NCBI RefSeq assembly: GCF_003260125.1
Contig: NZ_QHKO01000001.1
Span: 434,001-498,000 of the forward strand
DNA from: Lujinxingia litoralis
Lineage (GTDB): Bacteria; Myxococcota_A; Bradymonadia; Bradymonadales; Bradymonadaceae
Length of the DNA stretch: 64,000 bases
Reading direction: 5' to 3'
Each line of letters opens with the position of its first letter. Positions within the stretch are counted from its first letter, which is position 1. The translations under genes were made by a program, and so were the position numbers. Below are positions 1-10,476 of the stretch, one piece after another. The notes beneath the pieces are model-generated. The model was not told where the DNA came from and searched no databases. It worked only from the letters and a program-made list of their open reading frames with translations.

Positions 1-941
1 CCACCGACGCCACCGTGCTCATTGAGGGCGAGTCGGGGACCGGGAAGGAGCTGGTCGCCGAGGCGATTCACCTGAACAGTCCGCGCAAAGACGGTCCCTT
101 CATCGTCCTGGACTGCTCGGCCATCGCCCGCGAGCTCATTGAGTCGGAGCTCTTCGGACACGTCAAAGGTGCCTTCACCGGAGCCACGGGCTCGCGCAAA
201 GGCGCCTTTGAAGCCGCCCGCGGTGGCACCCTCTTTCTCGACGAGCTCGGCGAACTCGCCATCGATCTTCAGCCCAAACTGCTGCGCGCGCTGGAGAAAC
301 GCGAGATCAAGCCGGTGGGAAGCAACCAGAGCGTCAAGACCGATGTGCGCATCGTCGCGGCGACCAACCGCAACCTCTTAAGCGAGGTCAAAGAGGGGAA
401 CTTCCGCGAGGATCTCTACTACCGCTTCGCCGTCATCCGGGTGAACCTCCCGCCGCTGCGCGACCGACCGGACGACATCCCCCTGCTCGTCGAACATTTT
501 TTGCGTCAGGCCAACGAAATGACCGGCCGCGACGACGTGGACATCGCCTACAAGACCATGGAGAAGCTCAAGCGCCACCGCTGGCCGGGCAACGTGCGCG
601 AGCTCAAGAACTTCATTGAGCGCGCCGTACTGCTGACCCAGGGCGATGCCATCGAAACGCGCTACCTCAACGCCGGCGAGCCCTCCAACACCGAGGTCCC
701 CGAGGCGATCGAGGAGTCGAGCCTGCCGATGGTGGAGACCGCGCTCCAGGAAAACCTCCCCTTTAAAGACGCCAAAAACCGCCTCATTGAGCACTTTGAG
801 AAGGAGTACTGGGGGCGACTGCTGGAGCGCACCGGAGGCAACGTCTCCAAAGCCGCGCGCATCGCCGGCGTGCACCGCAAGAGCGTGGAGTACATCCTCA
901 AAAAGCTCGACCTTACCCGCGAAGACCTCGGGATCTCCTGA
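1..941 (+). CDS. Sigma-54-dependent transcriptional activator (NtrC family), 5' end outside window
   Basis: This is the C-terminal part of a bacterial enhancer-binding protein; the reading frame is open from base 3 and begins inside the AAA+ domain. Visible motifs are Walker A (GESGTGKE), an intact GAFTGA loop that contacts sigma-54, Walker B (GGTLFLDE), the arginine-finger region and the [10 protein letters not shown] motif. The last ~45 residues form a Fis-type helix-turn-helix ([17 protein letters not shown]). The protein would activate RNA polymerase-sigma-54 from upstream sites. The sensor domain lies to the left, so the signal is unknown. The glycosyltransferase gene starts 38 bp downstream on the same strand and may be co-transcribed. 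Confidence 0.95.
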   Translation, partial: TDATVLIEGESGTGKELVAEAIHLNSPRKDGPFIVLDCSAIARELIESELFGHVKGAFTGATGSRKGAFEAARGGTLFLDELGELAIDLQPKLLRALEKREIKPVGSNQSVKTDVRIVAATNRNLLSEVKEGNFREDLYYRFAVIRVNLPPLRDRPDDIPLLVEHFLRQANEMTGRDDVDIAYKTMEKLKRHRWPGNVRELKNFIERAVLLTQGDAIETRYLNAGEPSNTEVPEAIEESSLPMVETALQENLPFKDAKNRLIEHFEKEYWGRLLERTGGNVSKAARIAGVHRKSVEYILKKLDLTREDLGIS

Positions 942-979
942 GCCTGTCTGTGCCCTACCTTCTCTGCTGAGCTGGCTTG

Positions 980-1711
980 ATGTCTGACGTATCCGCCGTA
1001 GAAACACCCGCCCATGATGTTCTGATCTGCATTCCCACCTACAACGAGGCGGGCAACATCGGCCCGATCACCTCGGCCATCCTGGAGCGCTGCCCTCAGG
1101 TTCACCTCCTGATCATCGACGACGGTTCCCCCGATGGTACCGGACAGCTGGCCGATGAGCTGGCCCGCGCCGATGAACGCATCCACGTGATGCATCGCAC
1201 CGAGAAGGCCGGGCTGGGCCGGGCCTACATCGCCGGGTTTAAGTGGGCGCTGGCCCAGGGCTTTGAGCATGTTGTGGAGATGGACGCTGACTTCAGTCAC
1301 CGGCCCGAAGATCTTCCCAAACTTCTGGAGCAGCTCGACCACTTCGACGTGGTCATCGGTTCGCGTTATGTGGCCGGAGGCGCCACCCGGGACTGGGGGC
1401 TCTTTCGACGGCTGCTCTCACGCGGCGGTGGCTTCTACGCGCGCCTGGTGCTGGGAGTGGACATCCGCGACCTGACCGCGGGCTTTGTCGCCTGGCGCCG
1501 GCAGGTGCTGGAGACCATCGATCTGGAGAAAGTCGAGGCCTCGGGCTACGTCTTCCAGATCGAGCTGAAGTACCGCGCGCATCAGCACGGCTTCCGCATG
1601 GTGGAAGTGCCCATCGTTTTCCCGGACCGCCAGGTGGGCGATTCCAAGATGACGCCGGATATCGCGGCCGAGGCGCTCACCCGCGTCTGGAAGATCCGCC
1701 TCAAGCGCTAA
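980..1711 (+). CDS. Family 2 glycosyltransferase, polyprenol-phosphate mannose synthase type
   Basis: The protein (243 aa) is a cytosolic GT-A glycosyltransferase close to dolichol-phosphate mannose synthase. These enzymes transfer a sugar from a nucleotide donor to a polyprenyl phosphate. The N-terminus carries the IPTYNEAGNI motif, then IDDGSPDGTG and the metal-binding DAD (EMDADFSH). The C-terminal GDSKM region is also typical of the family. There are no transmembrane segments, as in the soluble bacterial type. I chose the ATG at 980 over an in-frame TTG three bases upstream. No strong ribosome-binding site is visible, so it may be read with the upstream activator gene. Confidence 0.9.
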   Translation: MSDVSAVETPAHDVLICIPTYNEAGNIGPITSAILERCPQVHLLIIDDGSPDGTGQLADELARADERIHVMHRTEKAGLGRAYIAGFKWALAQGFEHVVEMDADFSHRPEDLPKLLEQLDHFDVVIGSRYVAGGATRDWGLFRRLLSRGGGFYARLVLGVDIRDLTAGFVAWRRQVLETIDLEKVEASGYVFQIELKYRAHQHGFRMVEVPIVFPDRQVGDSKMTPDIAAEALTRVWKIRLKR

Positions 1712-1745
1712 AGCGCGCCCCCCCGCTATCGCCCGGGGGGCGCTC
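1712..1745. terminator. GC-rich imperfect hairpin between convergent genes
   Basis: A run of C (1718-1724) and a run of G (1735-1740) flanked by AGCG/CGCT can fold into a bulged hairpin just after the glycosyltransferase stop. It has no T-tract on either strand, unlike the other terminators here, so its function is uncertain. Confidence 0.3.
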
Positions 1746-1760
1746 GGCTCCGGGCGCCGG

Positions 1761-3332
<1,572 letters not shown>

Positions 3333-3436
3333 CTTCAGTCCTGAGTCTTGAGGGATGAACAGGGCGCGGGCCGCACAGCGGCGCGACGATTCGTAAACAC
3401 CAGACCCGGCGCGGCGAGTCGATATTCCCGGAGAAG

Positions 3437-5038
3437 TTAACGCAGGTCCAGTACCGGGCGAGTGTCGGCGCTAACGCGGGTTTCCAGGCGAGGAGAGAGG
3501 CGATCGCCCAGATGGGTCTCCCCGACCTTCGCCGAGAACACCCCGCTGAGCCGCCCGAACCCGCTGCCCCGGAGGGCCCCCAGCGTGGGCAGGGTCCCGG
3601 CCACCGACCAGGTCGACTGCCAGGCGGGCACCAGCACATTCCAGACCGGCACCATGTCGTCGACCTCGGCCGCGTAGAAATAATGACCGCCGCTGGCACA
3701 GGCCAACTCCGCATAGGCGTCCACCGGCCCCACACGTCCCTGACGGTCCCGCGCCGGCAGGCAATAGGCATCCGGGGTCTGACCCGCCGCGCCACCGGGC
3801 TGCTCCGCATAGAGCCGGGCCGATCGGCAACGCTCAAAGCTCTGGCAATCCGCATCGCTCTGGCAGGTCGGCGCCCCGCAGCTCGCGTCATCGCGACAGG
3901 CCTCGTTGCCTCCCCACTGGCTGGGAAGATCGCGAAGCAGCGCGGTATCAAGCGCCGTATCCAGGTGCACCACCACCAGTCGCACCCCTGTCTCTACCAG
4001 GCGCTCGCGGACCTCCTCGGCCCCGGCCTGCGGATCGTAGACCTGATCGGGAGCATCGGTGAACACCACTAAAATCTTCTCAAACTCCTGGTACTTCTCC
4101 AGCCCCAGGTCGCGATCGAGCACCCGCAGGATCGATTGATAGACGTTGGCCTCCCGCGGGATCAGCGTGGGCAATTCGCGCAGGCGATCGTTGAGACTCT
4201 CCAGATCCCGAGTGAAGTAATCCGAGAGCCCACCTTCGGCTCCCGAGGTCAACGGACGGGCCTGGGCGCCGACATCGCCACCGAAGAACCACAGGCTGAC
4301 CGCGGCATTCTCGGGGCTAAAACGCCCGGCCAACGAGGTCAAAAAGTCCTGGATCATCACCCGATGACGCAGCTCCGCGTCGGTGGCTCGGCCGGGATTG
4401 GCCACCAGCGCCTGCTCGCCATGCTCATCGTAGAGCGCCCCCACCGACGTGGGCAGGCGGCCGTCAAAACTGGCGGTGTTCTGAATCAGCACACTCAGCG
4501 CCAGCTCCCGGGAGCCCTCTCGGCCCAGCGCCAACTCCTGGCGTACCGTCCCCGGCACAAAGCTGGCCGTGACAGGCGCCGCGCAGAAACGCTGCCCGTC
4601 GGCGCGTTCGGCCGCGGTGCAGCTGAGCCCCTCGGCGCACTCGACATCGCTGCGACAACTCGGCCCGGAGCGCGCCACGTACCCCTGATCGAAGCTCAGG
4701 TGCCCGGCCTCCAGGGTCTCATTGGGCCGGAGCCACTCGCCATCGACCATATCCCCCTGGGCCAGGGGCGTGCCCTCCTGACTAAAGAGCACAAAAGGAA
4801 AACGCAGCGTTGGCTCGCCCCCACACTCCTGCCCCTGCGGCGGCAATAGTCGCAGCGCAGAAGAGGTCAGCTCCAGGCCCGGCTCCCCCACATCGGCCAG
4901 ATCGCCGGAGTCGGCGTCGGTGCGCCCGTGAGCCGGGGCATCATCACCACAGGCTCCCAGAGCCAACCATATCGCAGAGAGCGTCACCCATGCCCCGGTG
5001 CGCACACCGGACCCCGGAAATCGCGAGAGCCAGCTCAT
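3437..5038 (-). CDS. Lipoprotein with a von Willebrand factor A-like domain
   Basis: The protein (533 aa) starts with a signal peptide and a lipobox (LGAC, Cys30), so it should be an outer-membrane or periplasmic lipoprotein. Residues ~180-360 look like a VWA fold: a hydrophobic first strand, then ILVVFTDAPD and LVVVHLDTA near the later strands. The usual metal-binding DxSxS at the first strand is replaced by QNTASFDG, so the metal site is probably degenerate. A Cys-rich insert (CRDDASCGAPTCQSDADCQ and following) suggests disulfide-stabilised loops. The start is supported by GGAG upstream of the ATG. Ligand and role are unknown. Confidence 0.75.
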   Translation of the reverse strand: MSWLSRFPGSGVRTGAWVTLSAIWLALGACGDDAPAHGRTDADSGDLADVGEPGLELTSSALRLLPPQGQECGGEPTLRFPFVLFSQEGTPLAQGDMVDGEWLRPNETLEAGHLSFDQGYVARSGPSCRSDVECAEGLSCTAAERADGQRFCAAPVTASFVPGTVRQELALGREGSRELALSVLIQNTASFDGRLPTSVGALYDEHGEQALVANPGRATDAELRHRVMIQDFLTSLAGRFSPENAAVSLWFFGGDVGAQARPLTSGAEGGLSDYFTRDLESLNDRLRELPTLIPREANVYQSILRVLDRDLGLEKYQEFEKILVVFTDAPDQVYDPQAGAEEVRERLVETGVRLVVVHLDTALDTALLRDLPSQWGGNEACRDDASCGAPTCQSDADCQSFERCRSARLYAEQPGGAAGQTPDAYCLPARDRQGRVGPVDAYAELACASGGHYFYAAEVDDMVPVWNVLVPAWQSTWSVAGTLPTLGALRGSGFGRLSGVFSAKVGETHLGDRLSPRLETRVSADTRPVLDLR

Positions 5039-5096
5039 AGGAGCTCCTTCAAACTATAAGGTTGATTCGCAGCTTCACAGCACGGCAGACCGCCGC

Positions 5097-5783
5097 TCAG
5101 AGCCGCAGGAAGATGATCACGATCAGCAGGATCGTGGCGAAGAGAGCCACAAAGATCCACAGAGAGATCCGACCGCTGGGGGCCGGCTCCAGGCTCTCTA
5201 AGAGCGCCATATTACGCTGGAAACGCCGCCGCGAATAGTCCAGACGCGGAAAGGTGTAATAGAGTGCGTCGGCCTCTTCGTCGACGGTCACGTCAATATA
5301 ACCTTCAGCCCCGAAGTCGTTAAGCAAGCTCTGAACCTTGGCCGAGGGCATCTCGGTACGACTGGTCAGATAGCCCAGCTCCACCCGGGGCTCCCGGGCT
5401 CCGGAGGCGATGCGCAAGATCTCGTGCTGCTCACGCACCTTTTTAACCCACTCGGCGTCCTGTTTGAGGCTGGCGACGGCCTTCATAAACCCGGCGGCCT
5501 GCTCCAGATGAGCCTGCTCCTCGATGTCGAGAGGGCCCGGCAAAAAACGCTCCGGAGTCTCGATCTCGTAGGCCGCCAGTTTGCCGAGCTGAACGCGATC
5601 CACCCCATCGAGCTCCTCCAGCCCCTCGAGCACCCGGGCGATGCTGTCGACATCCATCGGAAAGAACGTCGTCACGCCCAGTACGGTCACCGGGATATCG
5701 CCGCGGCGAGCGAGCTCAGCGGCGACCTCCGAGATCAGCTGAATCCCCTCGGGTACCGAGCGCAATCGTTGACTATCAGCCAT
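5097..5783 (-). CDS. Tail-anchored protein of unknown function
   Basis: I do not recognise this 228-aa protein. The first ~80 residues are a compact alpha/beta region (SRRGDIPVTVLG-like stretch followed by LEGLEELDGVD). The middle is charged and helical, and residues ~206-226 form a single hydrophobic segment at the very C-terminus (WIFVALFATILLIVIIF). This predicts a cytoplasmic protein anchored by its tail, with no signal peptide. It lies 58 bp upstream of the VWA lipoprotein gene on the same strand and is likely co-transcribed with it, divergently from cheB. Confidence 0.7.
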   Translation of the reverse strand: MADSQRLRSVPEGIQLISEVAAELARRGDIPVTVLGVTTFFPMDVDSIARVLEGLEELDGVDRVQLGKLAAYEIETPERFLPGPLDIEEQAHLEQAAGFMKAVASLKQDAEWVKKVREQHEILRIASGAREPRVELGYLTSRTEMPSAKVQSLLNDFGAEGYIDVTVDEEADALYYTFPRLDYSRRRFQRNMALLESLEPAPSGRISLWIFVALFATILLIVIIFLRL

Positions 5784-6161
5784 AAACGAGGTCCATCAAA
5801 GTTACTCCAGTGCCCGAGCCGCAATCGGCCGCCGGCAGCGGCGGCGCAATCTAGCGGTCTCGTGGCGAGTCGACAACCTCCCATACAACGCATCGCGCCG
5901 CCGGCAGGGGTGACCCCGCCGATGATACGCCAGCCCAACGGCGCTGTCACTGCAACGCCGGGCTGCTCCCCGGGCCCTCTTCTCCCGGGATACCGCGGTG
6001 CTTAACACTCTTCGGGGCACTCCAGCCGGCGAAGCCCAAAACACCGCCAGGACAACATTCACGCGCGGGGAAGGACGCGCTATAGTCGCGTACCCTCGCT
6101 CGTATCCGAGGACATCGCCGAAGCACCCAGGGCCCCATGAGCCCGATTGCCAAGAGAATTC
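5784..6161. other. Intergenic region between divergent genes
   Basis: This stretch of about 380 bp separates the tail-anchored protein gene from cheB. It is GC-rich with no credible coding frame. The only element I can support is a sigma-70-like promoter for cheB at 6058-6086, listed separately. Confidence 0.6.
6058..6086 (+). promoter_or_regulatory. Putative sigma-70 promoter for cheB-cheR
   Basis: TTCACG (6058-6063) and TATAGT (6081-6086) are separated by 17 bp. The -10 box matches the consensus at 5 of 6 positions, the -35 at 4 of 6. The predicted start is about 70 bp upstream of the cheB ATG. Confidence 0.5.
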
Positions 6162-7232
6162 ATGAGCTTACGCATCGTCATCGCAGAAGACAGCGCGATC
6201 TTTGCCGAGGTTCTCCTCGACGTGCTGCGCGCCGAGCCCGGCATAGAGATTGTGGCCATGACCGACAACGGCGTCGACGTGGTCAACCTGTGTGAGGAGC
6301 ATCGCCCCGATCTGGTGCTGATGGACATCCACATGCCGCGCCAGGATGGTCTGGCGGCCACCGAGGCGATCATGGCGCGCTGCCCCACGCCGATCCTCGT
6401 GGTCACCGCCGATCCTCACCGCGGTGGCGTCGACCTCTCGTTTAAAGCGCTCTCGGCCGGGGCCCTCGACCTGATGCCCAAACCTCAGTGCCTGCCCTTC
6501 CCCGAGGGCGAGCGCGAGGCGCTCCTGCGCAAAATCCGGCTCCTCTCCCAGATCCCGGTGGTTCGCCATGTGCGCGGCCGCAAGCGCCAGGGGATCGAGC
6601 GCCCCAGGCTCACACCGCAGACCACGCCGCGAAACGCCGCCGATCGCCCGGTGGCCGTCGTGGGCGTCGTCGCCTCCACCGGGGGCCCCAGAGCCCTGGC
6701 CGGGATCGTGGGCCAACTGCCCGCCGACTTCCCGGCGGCCATCACCGTGGTCCAGCACATTACCCACGGCTTCTCTACCCACCTGGCCCACTGGCTCGAC
6801 AACCACAGCCCGCTCACCGTGGTGGAGGCCCGGGAGGGCATGGCGCTCAAGCGCGGCCACCTCTACATCGCCCCCACCGAGCGCCATATGATGCTGGAGC
6901 CCGACCTCAAACTCAGCGTCGTCGAGGGGCCGCCGGTGGGAGGACACTGCCCCAGCGGCGATCGCCTCCTGACCAGCCTCGCCCGCCACGCGGCGCCTCG
7001 GGCCATCGGTGTCATCTTAAGCGGCATGGGAGACGACGGAACCGTGGGGTTGACGGCCATGCACCATACCGGCTGTCCCACGCTGGCGCAGGATGAGACC
7101 AGCTCGGTGGTCTATGGCATGCCCCGCTCCGCCATTGCCCACGGCGTGATCGACCGCGTGGTCGACATCGATCAACTCGCCGACGCTCTGATTCGGGAGG
7201 TCGAGAAACTTCAGCAGCGGGAGCGGGCATGA
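6162..7232 (+). CDS. cheB: Chemotaxis response regulator protein-glutamate methylesterase CheB
   Basis: CheB removes methyl groups from chemoreceptor glutamates (and deamidates glutamines) when phosphorylated, resetting receptor sensitivity. The 356-aa protein has a receiver domain (residues ~1-120) with acidic pocket ED (9-10) and phospho-acceptor Asp55 (LVLMDIHMP), then a linker and a methylesterase domain (~163-350). The catalytic triad is visible as Ser172 (ASTGGP), His199 (VVQHI) and Asp292 (GMGDDG). I chose the ATG at 6162 rather than an in-frame TTG at 6147 because it begins the receiver strand directly. The stop overlaps the cheR start by 4 bp (ATGA), so the two are translationally coupled. 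Confidence 0.95.
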   Translation: MSLRIVIAEDSAIFAEVLLDVLRAEPGIEIVAMTDNGVDVVNLCEEHRPDLVLMDIHMPRQDGLAATEAIMARCPTPILVVTADPHRGGVDLSFKALSAGALDLMPKPQCLPFPEGEREALLRKIRLLSQIPVVRHVRGRKRQGIERPRLTPQTTPRNAADRPVAVVGVVASTGGPRALAGIVGQLPADFPAAITVVQHITHGFSTHLAHWLDNHSPLTVVEAREGMALKRGHLYIAPTERHMMLEPDLKLSVVEGPPVGGHCPSGDRLLTSLARHAAPRAIGVILSGMGDDGTVGLTAMHHTGCPTLAQDETSSVVYGMPRSAIAHGVIDRVVDIDQLADALIREVEKLQQRERA

Positions 7233-8629
7233 CCCAGCGTCGCTTCCCACGCCGTGAGGTGATTACCCAGGCCTGCGAGCTCTTTGAGCGCTGGACCGGC
7301 TTCGCGCTGCGCGGAGCTGCGCCCACGCGCATCGCCGACACCTTTGCGCGCCGCGCTGAAGCGCTGGGCTACGACGATCCTCTCACCTACGTCGAAGCCC
7401 TCCAGGATCTCTCCTCCACCGCGGCCGAGCCCCAGCGCCTGGTCAATCTGATCACCAACGGACTCACCGCCTTCTGGCGCGACGAGCCCCAGCTCCTGGC
7501 CCTGCGCTCCATCCTCCGCAAGCTGGGCGCATCGGCCACCCGCGAGCGCCCCCTACAGATCTGGTGTGCCGGAGTCTCCACCGGCGAAGAGGCCTACACC
7601 GTGGCCATGCTCGCCAGCGAAGAGCAGGTCCCCGCCGATATTCTGGGCACCGACGTCAACACCGAGTTCTTAAGCGTGGCGCGCCGGGGACAATACGGCA
7701 GCTGGAGCCTGCGACGTCTTGATGAGACGCGCCGCCGCACTTTTTTGCGTCCCCTCAATGAGCACACCTTCGAGGTGGCTCACCCCGATCTTCAGGCCGT
7801 GCGCTTCGATCATCATAACCTGCTGCACACCGCGCCCCGTTCGCGCCGCGCCGACATGCGCTGGGATGTGATCCTCTGCCGCAACGTGCTGATCTATTTC
7901 ACCCCGCGCGCCTCCACTACTGTGGTCGGCCACCTGGCCGACGCGCTGGCCCACGACGGCTACCTGATGCTGGGCTCCTCGGAGCAGATCCACGTGGAGC
8001 AGCTCAACACCCAGGGCCCCCGCCTCCGTCCCACGCGCCATGGTGAGGGCTTTCTATACCGCCGTCACGAGACCCGCCCGGGCCAGACCATCGAGCCCGG
8101 CGCCTGGACGATCTCGGAGAGCACGCTGGAAGAGCTGCTCAATCCCCCGGCCCCCGACTACGACGGGCTCGATGAAGTCACCAGCGATGTGGGCCTCAAC
8201 GACACCGTCGTCAATCTGCTTCAGGACGCCGCCAGGCACATCACCGACGGCGAGCTGCGTCTGGCAATGGCCTGCCTGGAGGCCGCCACCAGCTACGATC
8301 CCTTTGTCGTCGAGGGACACTGCCTGATGGGCGAGGTGCTGGCCGCCCTCGATTCCCGGCGCGCCGCCCTCAAAGCCTACCAGAAGGCCCTCTTTCTGGA
8401 GCCCTACCACTGGGTGGCCGCCTGGGGCGCGGCCAGACTCCATGAACACTTTGGAGAATTGGAGGCCGCACGACGGGCCTGGCGCCAAACTCTGGAGGGG
8501 CTGGCCGCCCACCCCGACCCGCTGCGTTTCGCGCTGGTACTCCCCCGACTGATCGGCCCGATGGACGACGCCCGCCAGCAGGCCCATGAGCAGGCGCATC
8601 GGGCGCTCTCGGTGGTCAGCGAACTCTAA
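7229..8629 (+). CDS. cheR: Chemotaxis protein methyltransferase CheR with C-terminal TPR region
   Basis: CheR methylates receptor glutamates using S-adenosylmethionine. The N-terminal ~75 residues are the all-helical CheR substrate-recognition domain. The methyltransferase domain follows, with WCAGVSTGEEAYTVAM (SAM-binding GEE motif) and ILCRNVLIYF. Residues ~320-450 form TPR-like helices (EGHCLMGEVLAALD, KAYQKALFLEPY), a C-terminal extension known from other CheR proteins such as Myxococcus FrzF. At 466 aa it is much longer than E. coli CheR (~286 aa). No receptor, CheA or CheW is nearby, so the partner pathway is encoded elsewhere. It is followed by a strong terminator. Confidence 0.93.
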   Translation: MTQRRFPRREVITQACELFERWTGFALRGAAPTRIADTFARRAEALGYDDPLTYVEALQDLSSTAAEPQRLVNLITNGLTAFWRDEPQLLALRSILRKLGASATRERPLQIWCAGVSTGEEAYTVAMLASEEQVPADILGTDVNTEFLSVARRGQYGSWSLRRLDETRRRTFLRPLNEHTFEVAHPDLQAVRFDHHNLLHTAPRSRRADMRWDVILCRNVLIYFTPRASTTVVGHLADALAHDGYLMLGSSEQIHVEQLNTQGPRLRPTRHGEGFLYRRHETRPGQTIEPGAWTISESTLEELLNPPAPDYDGLDEVTSDVGLNDTVVNLLQDAARHITDGELRLAMACLEAATSYDPFVVEGHCLMGEVLAALDSRRAALKAYQKALFLEPYHWVAAWGAARLHEHFGELEAARRAWRQTLEGLAAHPDPLRFALVLPRLIGPMDDARQQAHEQAHRALSVVSEL

Positions 8630-8763
8630 TATTTCTCCAAATTCAGGGAATGAAAACGGGCCTGCATTCCTTCTATCTATACCTCGGCAACGAGGTCGGA
8701 GCGTGCGGTCCCTGACCGCGATCTCAGGCAACGCTCGCTCCGAGCATGGCACCTCCTTTCGAT

Positions 8764-8804
8764 CAACGCGCTCTGTCGGGATGACAGAGCGCGTTGGTTT
8801 TTCT
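8764..8804 (+). terminator. Rho-independent terminator after cheR
   Basis: A perfect 14-bp stem (8764-8777 with 8783-8796) encloses a 5-nt loop and is followed by GTTTTTC. It lies about 135 bp beyond the cheR stop and should end the cheB-cheR transcript. Confidence 0.85.
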
Positions 8805-8836
8805 TGGCCCTCTTCCACCGCCGGCGCCCGGGGCTT

Positions 8837-8865
8837 TTGACAAGTTCGCAGCGGACAGGCAAAGA
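8837..8865 (+). promoter_or_regulatory. Weak putative promoter
   Basis: A perfect -35 box TTGACA (8837-8842) lies just after the terminator, 78 bp before the next start codon. The hexamer 17 bp downstream (CAAAGA) is a poor -10, so only the -35 half is convincing. Confidence 0.3.
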
Positions 8866-8919
8866 GAGGCGGCGCGCCTGGCGCGCGTCCCATCTGACAT
8901 TCATCTGCGCGGAGAACGT

Positions 8920-10374
8920 ATGTCCGACCAACGCTCCTCAATCGTGGCGTCGCTGCTCGACGCACGCGTGCCGGCGATCAGCCAGACCGAACTCGAGTCC
9001 CTGCTCCAGAGTCCCGAAGACGGTCCCCTGCTCGCCGCACTGCTGCTCACCCACCCGGAGCTTCGCCGGGCGCAGACCCCACAGCTTCACAAACTAAGCA
9101 TCCCCGCCAGCGACGCCCCCTCCTGGCTCTGGGCCTTGCTCGCCAGCCTGGAGCAAGACGCCTTCGATGATGCCATCGATCAGGCACTGGGCCGCGAAGA
9201 CCAGGCCCCGGCCATGGTTCAGGCGCTCTTCCGCGCGGGCGCCGACTGGTACCACGAGTCCTTTGTGGAGCTCCTCGACGAGAGCGACGTCGGCCTGACC
9301 AGCGCCGCCCTCCTGGGAGCGGTCGATCCCGAAGAACTCAGCGACGCGCTCGAAGAGATCGCCTCCCCCGACGAGCTCATCGCAGCGGCACGCGGCGCCG
9401 CGCTCGCCGGTGCCTCCGAACTCTTTGACACCATCGCCGACTGGCGCCAGGAACTCACCGATGAGCTCAGCCTGCCCCAGCGCGCGGCCATCGACGGCGC
9501 GCTCGCTTCGCTCGCGCCTCATCGCTACGCTCGCCAGCTGATGCTCGGCGAGCTGGAGCGCGACTGGCTCGCTGACGACCGGGCCGTGGCCGACTTCCTG
9601 ACCCGCTACGGCTTGAGCCCCTGGGTCGAAACCCTGGCCGTGATGCGCACCGTACGCGACCGCGACGGCTTCGACATGGCCGCCGCGCTGGCCACCAGCG
9701 CCGCGCTCCTGGCCTGGAACGCCGACGACATCTCCGACGACGAACTCCTGGGCGAACCCGACGCGCTGATCAACCGCTACCCCGCCCAACTCGCCTTCCA
9801 GATGGCCCTGGGCGAAGACGACGGCCTGCCCGAACTCCTGGTCGAAGTCGGCCAGCACGACGCCCTCATCGACCGCGGTCTGGCCTCCCCCGGGGTGCGC
9901 GGCCTCCCCCTGAGTGCCGGCATCGAGGAGCGCCTCACCCCCGAACATATCGCCCGCGCCCTGGCCCGCTTCGCCCACGACCGCCCCGCCTCCATCGAAG
10001 AGCGCGTCGCCCTGGTCCACACCCTGGGCGAGCTCGAGCGGGAGTTTGAGCTGGGCAACCTGGAGCTTGCCACCCTGCGCGAGCTGGCCTCTCCCTTTGC
10101 CACACACCCCGACGATGCCGTGCGCCAGATGGTCGAAAACCTGGGCAACCCTCAGGCCTTCACCGCCTCCGATGACTGGGGCGGCCGCGGCCTGGCCTGG
10201 CTGCTCACACAGGTCCGCCACACCGAGCCCGAGGCACGCCTCCACGCACTGGCGCAGGCCTGGTTCTGCGGCCCCATCGCCCGCGCGCCCATCGCCCGCG
10301 ATGCTTTCGCCGGCGCGCTCTACGCCCTGCTGGGCCTGAGCGATGACGATCTCGACGACGAGAACTCGCTCTAA
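8920..10374 (+). CDS. Uncharacterised acidic alpha-helical protein
   Basis: I do not recognise this 484-aa protein. It has no signal peptide or membrane segment. It is rich in Ala, Leu, Asp and Glu with repeating helix-pair patterns (for example EELSDALEEIASPDELIAA), suggesting an alpha-solenoid of HEAT-like repeats. It is probably a cytoplasmic scaffold or binding protein. The start at 8920 is preceded by GGAG at 8911-8914; an in-frame upstream start at 8794 would place coding sequence inside the cheR terminator, so I rejected it. It is a single gene ended by a bidirectional terminator. Confidence 0.75.
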   Translation: MSDQRSSIVASLLDARVPAISQTELESLLQSPEDGPLLAALLLTHPELRRAQTPQLHKLSIPASDAPSWLWALLASLEQDAFDDAIDQALGREDQAPAMVQALFRAGADWYHESFVELLDESDVGLTSAALLGAVDPEELSDALEEIASPDELIAAARGAALAGASELFDTIADWRQELTDELSLPQRAAIDGALASLAPHRYARQLMLGELERDWLADDRAVADFLTRYGLSPWVETLAVMRTVRDRDGFDMAAALATSAALLAWNADDISDDELLGEPDALINRYPAQLAFQMALGEDDGLPELLVEVGQHDALIDRGLASPGVRGLPLSAGIEERLTPEHIARALARFAHDRPASIEERVALVHTLGELEREFELGNLELATLRELASPFATHPDDAVRQMVENLGNPQAFTASDDWGGRGLAWLLTQVRHTEPEARLHALAQAWFCGPIARAPIARDAFAGALYALLGLSDDDLDDENSL

Positions 10375-10414
10375 AGTTCGCGCCTGCAGTGGCGGGCAAA
10401 GCCCGCCGGCACCA

Positions 10415-10453
10415 TAAAAAAAGCGGCCCCCTTAATCGGGGGCCGCTTTTTTT
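10415..10453. terminator. Bidirectional rho-independent terminator
   Basis: AAAAAAAGCGGCCCCC (10415-10431) pairs with GGGGGCCGCTTTTTTT (10438-10453) around a 6-nt loop. The A-run and T-run let it work in both directions between convergent genes. A smaller hairpin (GGCGGGC/GCCCGCC, 10391-10407) precedes it. Confidence 0.92.
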
Positions 10454-10476
10454 ACATCGCACCTCTCAACCTCGCC

